Origin: Calliphora vicina
Lineage: Eukaryota; Arthropoda; Insecta; Diptera; Calliphoridae
Reading direction: 5' to 3'
Assembly (NCBI RefSeq): GCF_958450345.1
Contig: NC_088780.1
Coordinates: forward strand, 92,454,226-92,518,225
Length of the DNA stretch: 64,000 bases
Shown here in pieces: positions 20,056 through 32,455 of the stretch (within the stretch, counting starts at the first letter, position 1; each line of letters opens with the position of its first letter). The notes beneath the pieces were generated by a model that made no database searches, was not told the origin of the DNA, and worked only from the letters and a program-made list of their open reading frames with translations. Position numbers and translations under genes: made by a program.

Positions 20056-21794
20056 TAGGGTATTCGAATTTTCTATTGTTCGAATAAAATGAATAATTCG
20101 ACTAAGAGATTTTAACTTCTTCGAATAATTCGATCACACGTTTAAAATTATTCGAATAATTTAATTTTTTTTTAAAAAGTATAGAATGAAATTTTGAGTC
20201 GGTTTTTTAATATTTTATTGTTAAAGATAAACAAAACATCACGTTTAAGTTAACAATTCAAGTATTGATAATGTTAAAAAACATTCGAAAACAAAGTCCA
20301 TCATTAAATTTTCAACATAAATATTCTACAATCTACAACACAATTGACTAGCAAACCCTTTAGTTTCCGTTTTGGAGCTTTAACAAATTTGAACTAGTTG
20401 GACATGATCCTGAATTCAAATACAATATAAAGGTATTAAGAACTTTTTTATGTCGTTCATTAATTCGGGTTTTAAAATGAGTAACTAATTCTTTATTAAT
20501 TGAATTATTCATTTTTTTTAAATTATTTATAACAAATTGTATGATAACCTCAAGCTCTGTCAACGTTGACGAATCTTTGCTTAATAAAGTTGTCTTGGGG
20601 AATTACACAAATCTGTCCAATGTATGATATCATTGTCAGTGAACGTGGCTAATTTGAAGTCAGGCAGTGCATGTTTGATGCATTTACAAATACGCAAAAA
20701 GTTTATTAGCATGTTAAGCTAGGTACTCTGTTCAAAATTTCGTGTGAAATGCTGTCAAACTACATATAAAATATTTTGAATGAAATATATGCGAAATAAT
20801 TTCGCAAAAAAACCATGATTTTTCGCAAATATGAACAGAGTACCAGGCTTTAGACAAAGATGTTCAACGATGTTCAAAATCATGTATAAGACGAACTCCA
20901 TGCTTTTCTTGCAATACAACGTTAGTTTGCAATATTTGTGTTTATCATTCGATTTACTAAATATTTTGCAACACTTACGTACGCGGTTACTAACATCACT
21001 TATATACATATATTTTAAGATCATGGCCTTCATCTATTTCAATGTAATCATTATAAATGCCATCCTCAATATCACTTTCGACGACCGTTTCAAAATCACA
21101 TTCTCCATTACTACTCCACTTTACCATGTTAGACAAAGATGTTCAACGATTTTCAAAATCATGTATAAAACGAACACCATGCTTTTCTTGCAACAAAACG
21201 GTTAATAACATCACTTATATACATATATTTTAACATCATGACCTTCATCTATTTCAATGTAATCAATATCACTTTCGACGACCGTTTCAAAATCACATTC
21301 AACTCCACTTTAATTTAAGTTAATATTTTGATTATTAATTGCGATTCTTCTAATATTTCGTCAGCTAAATAACAAATATTTTATTCCGTACCTTTTATTT
21401 TCATTAGTTCAAGTCCTAAGTTAAACATTTTGAAAGATTTTATTTTAGAATTGTAACTTCTTGCAGTAATATTTATAAATTTATAGAAGGAGCTATCGGA
21501 ACACTCATCTACAGTGATCGAAAGTCCCTTTGTCTTTAGTTATTTGTCGAATTTCAGAAACAATAAAATTTTTGTGAGTCATTATTACTTATTTAAATTT
21601 GAAATTATGAAAAATTTTAAGCAATTTAATAACTTTAAACATATATGAACATTTATTCGTTTTATTCGATTATTCTATATAAAATTGTTCGAATTATTCG
21701 TTATTCGAAAATGGCCATTTTTAAATTGTTCGAATAATTACTCGTAAGAAATTATTCGATTAATCGAACGATCATTAGTCGAATGAATACCATA
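20056..21794 (-). mobile_element. hAT element (family B, copy 2), 1739 bp
   Basis: The ends TAGGGTATTCGAA and ...ATGAATACCATA are inverted repeats matching copy 1. A perfect 8-bp duplication GTATATAG flanks it at 20048-20055 and 21795-21802. Orientation is opposite to copy 1. Subterminal zones have TTCGAATAATTCGA words. An internal direct duplication of about 270 bp is visible ('gttcaacgatgttcaaaatcatg' near 20860 and 'gttcaacgattttcaaaatcatg' near 21135), making it longer than copy 1. Confidence 0.9.
20360..21560 (-). pseudogene. hAT transposase relic (family B, copy 2)
   Basis: A minus-strand frame at 20563-20360 contains IQFVINNLKKMN and ELVTHFKTRINERHKKVLNTF, resembling the helical insertion region of hAT transposases. 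Further upstream in coding order (about 21540-21380) lie the copies of the VDEC...NLGL blocks seen in copy 1. The two are separated by a duplicated segment and several stops. It is not translatable as one protein. Confidence 0.55.
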
Positions 21795-22515
21795 GTATAT
21801 AGGCACCACATCCGAAAAATACATTAACCTACACAAATATCTAAAAAATATCGATGTAGAACCAAAAATCATTCTACTAGATTTTGTGAATATTGGTCCA
21901 TATTTGACCAGAGCTGCAATATAAGATCCACTTCCAAAAATCTCTTAAATACTCCTAAATCTCTTACGATGTTAATCGCCTTACCAAATTTTATGAATTC
22001 TAAAAAGTCTATATATCGAACCATTCTACACAGATCTGTAACCTGTATCCAAGAATTATGTTACTGGATTTTGTGAATATCTGTTCATAGTTGGCCATTG
22101 CTCCAGTTTAAGGACCACCACCGAGAATTAAAAAAACTCTTGTAAATATTGTTGTTGAAATTCAACCAAAATACCCTTAGATATATAAAAATCTTGTTTA
22201 AATTATTTACTGTTATGATCCAAATACTTGCGGGTTTAGGGATCCTGTCTCAGAATCGCAGACAGCTCCACATATTTTAAAAACATAATCCTGTCATCTA
22301 CATAATTGCATTTACAAAAACTTGGCTAATCACAAAAAACATATTTATTTCGATCAATCTACATACATAACTCAAATAGAATCAGCCATAAGCCCCAATA
22401 GTAAATACTGACTATGAATATTCTAATGTTTTTACCAAAATAGTTTTTTAATTCTCATTATGGTTAGGAGGATACTTAAGATGCGGCACAAACGAATATA
22501 GTACTATAAATTGTT

Positions 22516-23231
22516 TATTTAAATATTTCGCATCTTTCTAATTATATACAGACGTCAGGAAAATTTTAAATAAATAATAGTTCCACATACATTTGGTCGC
22601 TTAAAAAACAAATTTTTTTATTTATTATTTAAACTCTGCAAAATATCGCTATAATATTTCTTTTAATTGCCAAGTTTGTTTGTGGTATTTTTCAAATAAT
22701 AGTTCTTGTTCCCTTGTTCATCGCATTTTACAGTGGACAAGTACTTATTTCAGTTTTGTATTTCCGCTTTTATTTCGGGTAGGAGAATTCATTCTTAGAC
22801 CAAGTTAATAGAAATGGGAAACAATTTTGGGGCGCGCCTTTTATGAGTCTTTATGAACATTTATTACATCAACTCACAGCTATTACAATTTTGTGCAGAA
22901 CTAACTTTTATTTCTTGGTGTTGTGTAGTTGTTGTTATTTTCTGTAAGTTAGTGTATGTGCAGATACTTGTGCAGCCATTTCAAAAAGAGAATAACAATT
23001 TCTATGTTTTTGTGAGAATCTTGTGTTAGTTAACATTTCTATGTTTTGATAACATAATAATATTTTAGTGATTTAGGTTAAAGAACTATGTTAAGCGGAA
23101 ATTGAAATTTCAAAGCAAATTGAGAAATTTAAATATTTTTATTGTTATTTAAATCATTAAATCTGTGCAATTTAAATTTTTGGGAATTTATATATTGAAT
23201 GTACTTTGTGAAAAACTAAAACATCAAATAT
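22516..23231. other. gene-free AT-rich stretch
   Basis: AT-rich with no recognised repeat, apart from a GGCGCGCC site in an otherwise AT-rich context near 22830. No coding frame of interest was seen. Confidence 0.5.
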
Positions 23232-23839
23232 ATATTTACTAGGGTATTCATTAGAGTAATGATCGTTCGATTAATCGAATAATTTCTTACGAATAATTAT
23301 TCGAACAATTTAAAAATTATCATTTTCGAATAACGAATAATTCGAACAATTTCATGTAGAATAATCAAATAAATGTTCATATATATTTAAATATATTAAA
23401 TTCCTTAAAATTTTTCATAATTCCAAATTTAAATAAATAATAATGACTTACAAAAATTGTATTGTTTCTGAAATTCGACAAATAACTAAAGATATAGGGA
23501 GTCTTTCGTAGATGAGTGGTCCGTAGATGAGTGGTACGATAGCTCTAAAAACAAGTCTTTCAAAATTTTTAATTTAGGACTTAACCCAATGAAAATAAAA
23601 GGTACGGAATAAAATATATTAAAGTGGTGTAGAAAGTTGACGAATGTGATTTTTAAACGGTCGTCGAAAGTGATAATGAGGATGATATTTATAATGATTT
23701 CGTTGAAGTAGACGAATGCCATGTGATGTTATTAACCGCGTACGTAAGTGTTGCCAAATACTTAATAAATATATGATATACACAAAATATTGCAAACTTA
23801 CGTTTTGTTGCAAGAAAACCATGGTGTTAAACATCGTGG

Positions 23840-24770
23840 GATATTATTGTCCAACATAGCACAGTGGGGCAGAATCAACATTTTTTGGAAATATATCTGG
23901 TATTTCTAAACGGCTTCTGCTATCGGGATAAAATTTAACGTGGGCATAGCCAAGGAGTATTCGATTTATTAAAATGGACCTTCAAAAATATTGAATTTTT
24001 TCAATTCATATGAGACTAAGTAAGAACAATTGACTTCTTGTTGAATAAGATATTAAGAAAATTTATAAACATTTGTTAGCATGAAAAAGTGCATTTGTAA
24101 GACCAAAAATTAAATTATCTAAACAAAAAAATAGTTCGGAATAAATGTGGATTAAATTGTTCCAATATCTGCAATCCTATTAAAATTTTGATACAAATTT
24201 TAATTTTAGAAACTCAATAAATATGTAATATGCAACAAAATCTTTATTTATTAACAAAACTCAATGAAATTTTCAACTTTTTTTGAATTTGTCATTCTAA
24301 ATAACAAAGTTTAAAAAATGGGAATACCGCAATTTCTGAAAATTGGAGAGAAAATCCCAAAAATTTATTTTTTACAATTTTGGTTATAGGGACCACATTT
24401 ACTTACACAGTACAACACATGATTTTGGGACTCAATTCTAACAATTGCACGTGAAAGTAGCCCCAGAAATATGAACTTATGCATCATTAGTTTTGTCAAT
24501 TTGGCTGCCGTAATAATTTAATGGCCATACGAATTTTTTTTCCTCAAGGTGGATTTTTATCACTTTTTCTATATTTTAGCACAGTTATATCTCGTATACC
24601 GTACGGAGTATCTCTTTTGTGGCTGAAGCAAAGTTGTATATTTTGAATAGCAGAAGAAAAATACGGAACATACCTACCCGAAAAGTTGCATCCAGTGCCT
24701 TAAAAATCGCAAAAATGCCCATTTTTTTTTACCAATTTTTCACCTTTTTTGCTCAATAACTGGATTACAA
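23840..24770. other. unclassified insert within hAT copy 3
   Basis: This piece begins near 'cacagtggggcagaatcaac', which looks like the start of a DNA-transposon terminus, but no matching inverted end was found. At 24760-24780 there is a perfect short palindrome 'aactggattacaaatccagtt'. No coding sequence is recognisable. Confidence 0.35.
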
Positions 24771-24775
24771 ATCCA

Positions 24776-25180
24776 GTTATGGACCGAACACCATGAAATT
24801 AGGTCGTGTGATTTGTGTTTATATGAAAGTTATTTATCATGAATTTTGCTTCTATACCATCATTTTTAACAGATTTATTCACTTTAAAGTGATTTTCGGA
24901 TGCGGGTCTTATATGGGAGCTATGAATAATTATGGACCGATCATAATAAAATTTGGTGACATGAATTTTGTATATATAAAACTTATTTGGTGCGAAATTT
25001 GTGTAGATACATATATAAATTAAACATTTATGACCGATAAAGTCCAATTTCGGGAGGACGGGGGCTAGGTGAAATAATGAACCGATTTCAGCCAATTTCA
25101 ACAGGCTTCGTCCTTGTGCCGAGAAAATTATATGTACCAAATTTCTTATGATCGGTCCATAATTATTCATAGCTCCCATA
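24776..25180 (-). repeat. HINE/DINE-like fragments inside hAT copy 3
   Basis: Reversed blocks of the HINE-like family ('gaccgataaagtccaattt', 'ggggctaggtgaaataatg', 'gatttcagccaatttcaac') run to about 25140, followed by a short plus-strand piece with 'gatcggtccataattatt'. The first and second parts face opposite ways, so at least two events are recorded. Confidence 0.7.
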
Positions 25181-26385
25181 CTTGAATTTCAATATTTGAA
25201 TTGTGCACTTTAATGCAATTTTTTTTTCTTTAACAATAAAATATTAAAAAACCTACATCTAAACTTAAGGTTTTACTCTTTTTAAATAAAAATTTAATTA
25301 TTCGAATAATTCGATTAATTTTAAACGTGTGCTCGAATTATTCGAACAAGTTAAAATCCCTTTTTCGAATTATTCGTTTTATTCGAACAAGAGAAAAATC
25401 TAATAATTTTGATACCCTAGTATTTACTTGTTCACAAAATCCATATTCAATTGATATACTTAATATTCAACTAGTTATTTATTTAAGTATATTGCGTATA
25501 CATAAATTAGATCAGGTATCGATAAGGAATGGAAGATTGGTGTTTAAAATAATACTGATATAATTATTTGTTTCCTAAGTATGTATATATGTACTAGGGT
25601 ATTCAATTAATCGGGTTTCTGGTTTAATCGGTTAATCGAGCAAATAATTAATCGAGGTTTAGATTTATTCGGTTAATAATCGGTTAATTTAAAATTATTC
25701 GATTAACCGAATAATTTCTATTTTCATTTTAAATTGAACATAAAAAAGAGCAAATAATGTATTTGAGATCATTTTAGTAAACATATCGCCTATTTGCTGC
25801 AATAACGTCATTACTCAAAATCCGTGTTTTATGAACTGAGTAATACAAAATATGCGCTTTCATATAGTTTCATCAGTTTTCAAAAAGTCAATTATTTTTT
25901 GTGTGGGAGTGTTTTTTTGTTGTAAACATCAAAATAAAATGTTGTTTTATCGCATATTTGATAAGTAAAAATTTGGGTTAAATACAGACATCTACTATTT
26001 ATATTTCTGAAATCGCATGATTTGTTAAAAATTTATTTAAGAAATAGTAAAATGTCATAAAATATTTAAAGACGTTTTTCTCGAAACGACTTTTTTTTGA
26101 ATTATGACGTTGTTGCAAAAAATGAGCGATGTGTGAGTTTTTTAGGGTTTTAGTGAGATCTTCTGAAATAATCTTTTATAAAAAGAAAATAATTTAAAAG
26201 ATGTTTTCTTTAGATTTAATAAAAGTTTTCTTGGAATATGTTGGAGATTGTATATGTTGGATAAATCAAAAGCATGATAAAGAATATTCCTTTTTGGATT
26301 GTTTTAGATTTTGGTTAATTTAATAGTTTCGTTTAGTTATGATAAAACTAATTTCTGTAATGAACCAATCTCTTTTCTCTAAACG

Positions 26386-26676
26386 ATGAAAACAAAATTA
26401 CTGTACATCTTCAGAGATTGCATCGGTGATTTTCTTTTGGCATTCAGAGATTGTCAAGACTATCGGGAGCCATTTAGAAAGCTAGCAATCAGCCGGTTGG
26501 GGTGGTTCTTGTCTTGCCAATTTCTCTTACCGATGGGAAATCAACACATAAATATTATTTTAGACTCCCTTAACAAATTGAATTATGAAGTGGACTGGGA
26601 TGTTGATTTAAGAATTGATGTTGAAAGATACCTCTGTTTAACCAACATAACAAACGGAAAATGGGTCAATTCATGA
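26386..26676 (+). CDS. 96-codon ORF of unknown function inside hAT element P
   Basis: The frame begins MKTKLLYIFRDCIGDFLLAF, has EPFRKLAISRLGWFLSCQFL and MGNQHINIILDSLNKLN in the middle, and ends with YLCLTNITNGKWVNS and a stop. The composition (Trp, Cys, Asp, Gly, Arg well represented) is unlike the chance ORFs nearby, and codons are less AT-biased. An in-frame stop lies just upstream of the ATG, so either it starts here or an upstream exon is lost. I do not recognise a family. It may be an exon of a captured gene, part of the element's own protein, or chance. Confidence 0.4.
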   Translation: MKTKLLYIFRDCIGDFLLAFRDCQDYREPFRKLAISRLGWFLSCQFLLPMGNQHINIILDSLNKLNYEVDWDVDLRIDVERYLCLTNITNGKWVNS

Positions 26677-28398
26677 TTATAAAATTGTATTGGAAAAAAC
26701 TCCCCAAGCTGTTTTTGGGGGTTTGACGCCTCTGTACCCACCCTACCTGTGATCTTAGGGCGCCTTATGTAGAGTCTAAGATCCCTAACGCAACATATTC
26801 AAAACCAATCACATTATGTAAGAATTAAAGAAACTTTAAAGTTCCATTATAAAAATTTCAAAATTTATTCAAAGAATAAGCAACAATGATAAATTCATGT
26901 AAAATATAACTAAATAGTACATTCTAACCTATATTCATTTATAATATTCCTGATTTGTGAAAAATCATTAAACAAACTTATATAAATGATATTAACAATT
27001 CGTAAATATAAAATGTTTAAATTCCTAATGTCTTATTTTTTGTAACGAGATGTATCGAATTTATAACTTTAACAGCAAGCTACTTACAAAGTACAGAGAC
27101 TGTTAACAACAAAAGCTTTCTTTGTTGATCAATGAATTTGCTCTCTCGGTAAAATAATTTATGAATGAGCATAGTAAATTCTAAAAATAGAACAAGTGTA
27201 TTTTTTTTTGTGGGTATCGTTGTTCAGATACAAGAAAAAACAATTTAACAAAAAAAAAAAAAGAGATCAAGAAGAATAAAAACAAAGAAATTTAACAAAC
27301 AGACATCCCTCAGTAAGCACGGTATGAAAATTTTGTGTGATAAAAAAATTGTTAAATTAAAGTTATAAATTCTCAACTTGTTGTATGTAAATTTTTCAGA
27401 GGTACTTAATAATATGTATACATGTCAAAATTAGTAATAATTGCAAAACAATGATGATATATAAAAACGATAATCACTCACCAATTATATAAACATTTCG
27501 GCAACTGCTGGATGAAGAGGCCTTTTCAAACTGCTGAAGGTTGCTGATTAAAAGGTGTTAAAAAAATGTAGATATGCTTTGCAATTATAGTTTTTTCCGT
27601 ATAAATTAACTCTTGCTTATAATATCTAAAGAAAATATAAGATGATTAGAATTTGTTTAATATAGAATAAGCTAATTCGTTTAAATTTCAATAGTTTTAA
27701 AATACATTTTTCTTTTGACAGTGCAATGTAGACTGAATGCAATACTAGTTTTAAGACACAAACAATTTTCTGTGATATTAGTTCGTAAGATTTTAATTAG
27801 AATAGTTTAATAGTTTAAGTTTTGTTTAGTTAAAATTTTAAAAAAAATTCAAATTGGCACTTTAATATTGTCTGGACGAATTTTTCATGTAAATTTGATT
27901 ATAATTTTTTTTTCCGGACACTAATAAAATTTTTAAACTTTTAATATTATATTTTTAATTACGAATTAAATTTGCACTGTAGGTATTTTAAAAAAATTGA
28001 TTTAGTTCACCCAGAATATATAAAATGGAAAAATAGCTTATGTTGGTGGCTCGTATATGTCACGACTTCTGGCAAACCTTAGTAATTCTGACCACTAGCA
28101 GCCGGAGAAGGTTAGGTCCGCTGGACTTCGATGAGATGTTATATAGGAATATTTTTTTGTTTGTGGTATTTTGATTTTTGGAAATATTTTCAGACTTTAC
28201 TTCTAATTTTTTCTTTGCTATATATATAATTTAGCTGTTTAGCTAATAAACTGTCCGCTTTAGGTATTGTTAGCAAGTTTAAATGGGTAAAATGTGCAAT
28301 GTGTTTTTATGTTCTTCTATCTCCTCTTTTTCTTCCAGTTTATTAATCGAGATCACAGATTTTTGCTGATTGAAATATGATATCGTGAGAAAAAGTAC

Positions 28399-28431
28399 AG
28401 TGGTGGCTCATTAAATGAGTCCACCACTTTT
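28399..28431. repeat. 30-bp near-perfect palindrome
   Basis: AGTGGTGG, then CTCATT, is followed at once by AAATGAG and CCACCACT with one offset base per arm, making a hairpin with almost no loop. A TAC precedes it. It resembles two CAGTGGTGG-type transposon ends placed head to head, but a full element could not be delimited. Confidence 0.6.
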
Positions 28432-30057
28432 TATACGCAAATTTGTCAAGTTTGGTAGACAGAATGAAAATCTATGTTAAAAAAATATATAAAAATGCTA
28501 GTAAAACGAAAGATAGTTAACTTATTGGTCATTAAGCTGGCTTACCTTGAAATTTATTGGTAATATGGTGTAATTAGAATAGTTAAAAAAAATCAATTTA
28601 TTGTAAATTAGTATTTACTCGAAACTAATAAAATTACACGTAGATTTTTGGAAATATATTTAGGAGCTCCAGTAAGGATGATTTTAAGCCAAAGTTGGAA
28701 AATATGGCTGTGAGGAAAAAACGTATGAAATGGCAAAATGTTGAAAACTATAATATTTTAGCAATTTACCTGCAAGTTATGTTTAGAATTTTGGTTTTCG
28801 ATAATTCAATTGACGCCAATGCCAGGAAATTATTATAAAGGCTTTGTACTTAACTACACAATTATTTGTGGTTAAGGAACACTATAAATTTGGTGTGCGT
28901 TTCCGAACAATTGAAGCCACTACTTTCCTCGTGCAATGTAAGATGTAAAAGAATCTCTCAACGGTATTCTTTACGTTAAAGAAGATATTTTAGAGAAAAA
29001 AAAAATCGATAAATTCCTGGAAAACACAATGATTACCGAATAATCGAGTTGAAACAAGCATGTGATGTGTTGCGTTAACATGCGTTTCTATGCGATCCTA
29101 TGCGTTGGGCTACTTTTCTACGGTTTTAAGTACATCAACTGAAAGATAATTTAATGCAAACTAAACACTGCTTTTTAATTATTACTTTCCTTATAAAATA
29201 CTATTATAAACAACGAATTTAGCCAAATATTATAAATGATAACGCTATTAAATATATTTATATTTTATGCAAGAATAAATGTGTATTTCAATAGTAATAA
29301 TTTTATTTAATGTGGTAACAAAATATAATACAGGAGGGTTTCGATTAACAATGTATTGACAATTAAAATAGAGAGTTAGAACATAAGCAGGAATTACTTT
29401 GTTGACTATTTGAACAGTCATCTTATGAGCACAAATTATAACTTCGGACAGTACATTTCAAAAAAAAGTTTCGTCTATACATGTAAATACAAACAAAGTT
29501 TCAAATACATGTGAGTTAAATATGCCAGTTGTTATACATACTCACTAATCATGTTTATTGGATGTTCAAAAAATATCTAATTTTAATTTGAAATTTGTAT
29601 TTGAATTGAAACGGAAATAAATACAAAAAATTTTTTAAAGTGCAAAAAAAAGGAACTTCGGTTTATCGGTTAATCGACACAAACTAATCGGTTTATTTGT
29701 TATTTGAAAATCGACAATTTCAAATTATTCGAACAGTTAACCGTCCAAAATTAATCGGTTAACCGAATAACTGTTAATCGATTGAATACCCTAATATGTA
29801 CACAGAAAAAAATTACAAGAGTTCTTAAATAATTAAAAAAAATTGTAAACACTTGGTTAAATTTTTTAAAATTTTTTTTTAACTAATTACACTAGTTTAC
29901 AAGGTTTTTGCTCATGAATTGAAACATATGGGGATTTGTGTATTTAGGTCTTCTAACTTCGGAAAAAATATTAAAAAAAAATCTTGGACGTCAAACTTTT
30001 GAGATATTTATTAAAAACGAAACATATAAAAATGTACGTTAAATTAGGACAAAAAAA

Positions 30058-30780
30058 TTAAAAGTGAAGTGTTTTAGTCCTCTTTTTATAATTATTTTCA
30101 TTTGTCTCCCTCACGAAACTCCAACAGTAGTCTCCTAGCATATTCTGATCCCAAAACCCTTGATAATTCCTCTCGAAAAACTTCAAATCTTGAAGGTCGA
30201 GCTTTTCCGGGAAAAAATCCACATGAGAATGTAAAAAGTGAATTTTGAGGGACATATTTACACCTATCATTTCAAAATTATGTATTAAATTCGCAACAAT
30301 TTCTGTGTAATTTTGACTTTTCTTATTTCCCAAAAATTCTTGAACAACAAGTTTAAAAGAAGTTTAGACACTCAAATTTGGTATCACCCAAAATTATTCT
30401 TATTTGAGGACCCATAAATAGCCATTCTTTTATTCTAGCCTCAGAAAGACTCGAGAACACGCTGCATAAATAATGAAATGCTGGTTTTGTATAATCTAAA
30501 GCTTTTACGAAATTTTTCATTAAACCTAATTTAATGTCGAGTGGCGGAAAAACTATTTTTTTGTGGGTCAACCAAACTGAAATTTTTAATGTTCATTTTA
30601 CCTGGAATACAATTTGTACAAATCGAATGAGGAACCCTGATTTGACACGGGGAATCCAAAATAATGTAAATAAGCATTTTGCAGGGTTTGTGTTATAGGA
30701 AAACCTCGATTTAACTGAATATTTTTTCCGCAAATAAAACAAAAATGGTCTGGGTTTATTTTACACTTTCTAGAAGACAT
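30058..30780 (-). pseudogene. relic of an uncharacterised multicopy arthropod gene family, internally deleted
   Basis: Three consecutive minus-strand frames read in family order. 30780-30598 starts MSSRKCKINPDHFCFICG and has the first C-x-x-C of the family plus LHYFGFPV. 30571-30353 has VFPPLDIKLGLMKNFVKAL, then EARIKE and FMGPQIR. 30333-30058 has NYTEIVANLI, MSLKIHFLHSHVDFFPE and NYQGFWDQNMLGDYCW. From memory, these blocks belong to a family of about 500-600-residue proteins found in many copies in insects and other invertebrates, probably mobile-element derived, of unknown function. Here only about 25 bp separate the N-terminal and late blocks, so the middle several hundred codons are gone. 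Frames also shift between blocks 2 and 3. Confidence 0.75.
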
Positions 30781-32127
30781 TTTAAAATAGGCTTTACTTT
30801 AGAGGTTTGTATTTAATAGCGATTTAATAACGTTTATCTACAAAAATGATGTACATTTAAACAGTATTTATTTCTTTCCCGTTAATTTTTTTTGGAATTT
30901 GTCAAAAAATACAACTCTGAAAGTATCTAGTAGCTTCGTCATAGTGTTGAGTACCCAAAAACTATGTAAATACCTAATTACCACAATTCGGTACACTACA
31001 GTATGCATTAGTAGTACTCAGGGCAGGTGAAAAGTAAAAACCCATATATCTCAAAATTTTGACGTATGGCCAATTAGCTAGCGCCCCTAGCTCTTCTCAA
31101 AAATATAAGTTTCATTCCATGAGCAAACAAAAATGTTTAATTTGTAAACTAGTGTTATTTGTAAGTTGTTATATTAACAATTTTTATTATTTTCTTATCA
31201 AGTATTTCATTTGTTTAATAATTCATTTTAATAAATTAAAAAATGTCCAAAAGAAAATTTAAATAGAACATTTTAAAATAAAAATCTGTAAATAAAATAT
31301 TAATTGTTTGTAATGGAAATTTTCGCGAATTTTTAATGAAAAATATAATTAAATAAGTTGTTGTAACTTTTAAGTGAATTACATTGGATGAAAAATTATT
31401 TAAAGAGATATTTTTTCAACAGGGTTCACGTGCAATTCTGAAAGAGCGTACTATGGTCCTTCACAAGCAATATATATCGAATAAATCTGTATAAAATGCA
31501 AGATTCCATCAAACATAATTAAGAATTATACAGCGATCACATGTGTCGTTCTCCAATGCATTATCCTCTCTAGCCGAATCCAAAGTCAATACTTGAAGTA
31601 TAACCATTAGATCCATGTTCTATTATATCCACGATTGTCTGACTTAAGTAATAGAACTCAGCCATTAAGATTGGGATGAAATAGCTTAGCGTAGAACTAA
31701 GATAAACTCCCTTTTCAATGTCATTTTCAGATTAAAACTTGTAATTATAAAAAAGAACCACTTAAGAAAATCCTTTATTGTTTTTCTTAGTATCGAAAGG
31801 TCAATAAAATAGTAATAATTTCTTTTAAATCCAATAGAGAAAATGTAATTAACTGTTTACAACAAAATTGTTTAATATTATTATGTTAATGTTTAAATGT
31901 AATAGTTGATTGTTAATCAATTAATTGTTCAATAACACAATTTTGTAGTTAAAAAATATTGTTGAGTGTTAACAACTTTAAGTAACAATTTTTTTTTTAT
32001 ATTTACAAAATCGATTGTTGGTGCCTTTTTAATTAAAAAATTAATTGAATGGACGAATTTGGTAATTAATATGACAATTGATTTGTCGTAATTTTTTGAT
32101 GTGTAGGTCGATTTGTAGGTACGCAGA
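30781..32127. other. gene-free AT-rich stretch
   Basis: No gene or assignable repeat. Around 31860-32000 the sequence is rich in AATTG/CAATT words ('attgttaatcaattaattg'), which may be subterminal repeats of a lost DNA element. The 67-codon frame at 31059-31262 looks like chance. Confidence 0.45.
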
Positions 32128-32455
32128 AAAATCGCCCAAGTGACAAGAAAAATCGTATTCTAGGGATCAAAATAAGAATCTTTGCCCAAGGAACCATACC
32201 TCCAAAATGAATTCTAACTTATTTTGACCCAAAGGTCAAATTTCAAAAAATTTGGAGAATTTGACTAATCATATTTTTTTGTTGAATACTATTTAAGCAC
32301 GCTAGAACCCTTCGTATTAACCATTTCCCTCATTGCGAGAAAAAGTTATGTTGGTTTAAAGTTTAAACTAAATCTTAAAAATTTATACACAATACATGCA
32401 TCATGTATAGTGGGCAAAGTTTCTTATTTTCATTCCTTGTCACTTGGGCGATTTT
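32128..32455. mobile_element. long-TIR element F, copy 2 (compact)
   Basis: The left arm 'aaatcgcccaagtgacaag', 'tctagggatcaaaataag' and 'caaggaaccatacct' is matched by an inverted right arm 'gggcaaagtttctta', 'ccttgtcacttgggcg'. The body matches the flanks of both insertions in copy 1, so this copy shows the uninterrupted state. Confidence 0.65.

Larger units (their letters stand above)
19720..22515 (+). repeat. large HINE-like repeat (family G), copy 3, split by a hAT
   Basis: 19720-20055 and 21795-22515 carry G-type words ('ggtccatatttgacc', 'ataagatccacttccaaaaatc', 'gaatattggtccat'). The copy closes at 22465-22515 with 'ggaggatacttaagatgcggc' and a CGGC/CGAATATAG 3' hairpin followed by 'aattgttt', as in the other G copies. 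The hAT at 20056-21794 interrupts it. Confidence 0.7.
23240..25419 (+). mobile_element. hAT element (family B, copy 3) with internal insertions
   Basis: It starts TAGGGTATTCATT and ends TTGATACCCTA. The flanking 8-mers are ATATTTAC (23232-23239) and GTATTTAC (25420-25427), a duplication with one mismatch. The left part (23240-23830) matches family B including a degraded NLGLNPMKIKGTE block at 23560-23610. The right 230 bp (25190-25419) is the family B end. Between them lies foreign sequence: an unclassified piece (about 23840-24770) and HINE-like pieces (24776-25180). Confidence 0.8.
25595..29793. mobile_element. large hAT element P with TAGGGTATTCAAT ends, 4199 bp
   Basis: The ends TAGGGTATTCAATTAATCGG and (inverted) TAGGGTATTCAATCGATTAA agree for 13 bases and then share TCGGTTAATCG subterminal repeats (25610-25720 and 29655-29780). 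A perfect 8-bp duplication ATATGTAC lies at 25587-25594 and 29794-29801. The terminal decamer is shared with family B, but the subterminal motif differs. The interior has a 96-codon ORF (26386-26676), a palindrome near 28400 and mostly AT-rich sequence. I see no clear hAT transposase, so it looks non-autonomous or composite. Confidence 0.85.
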
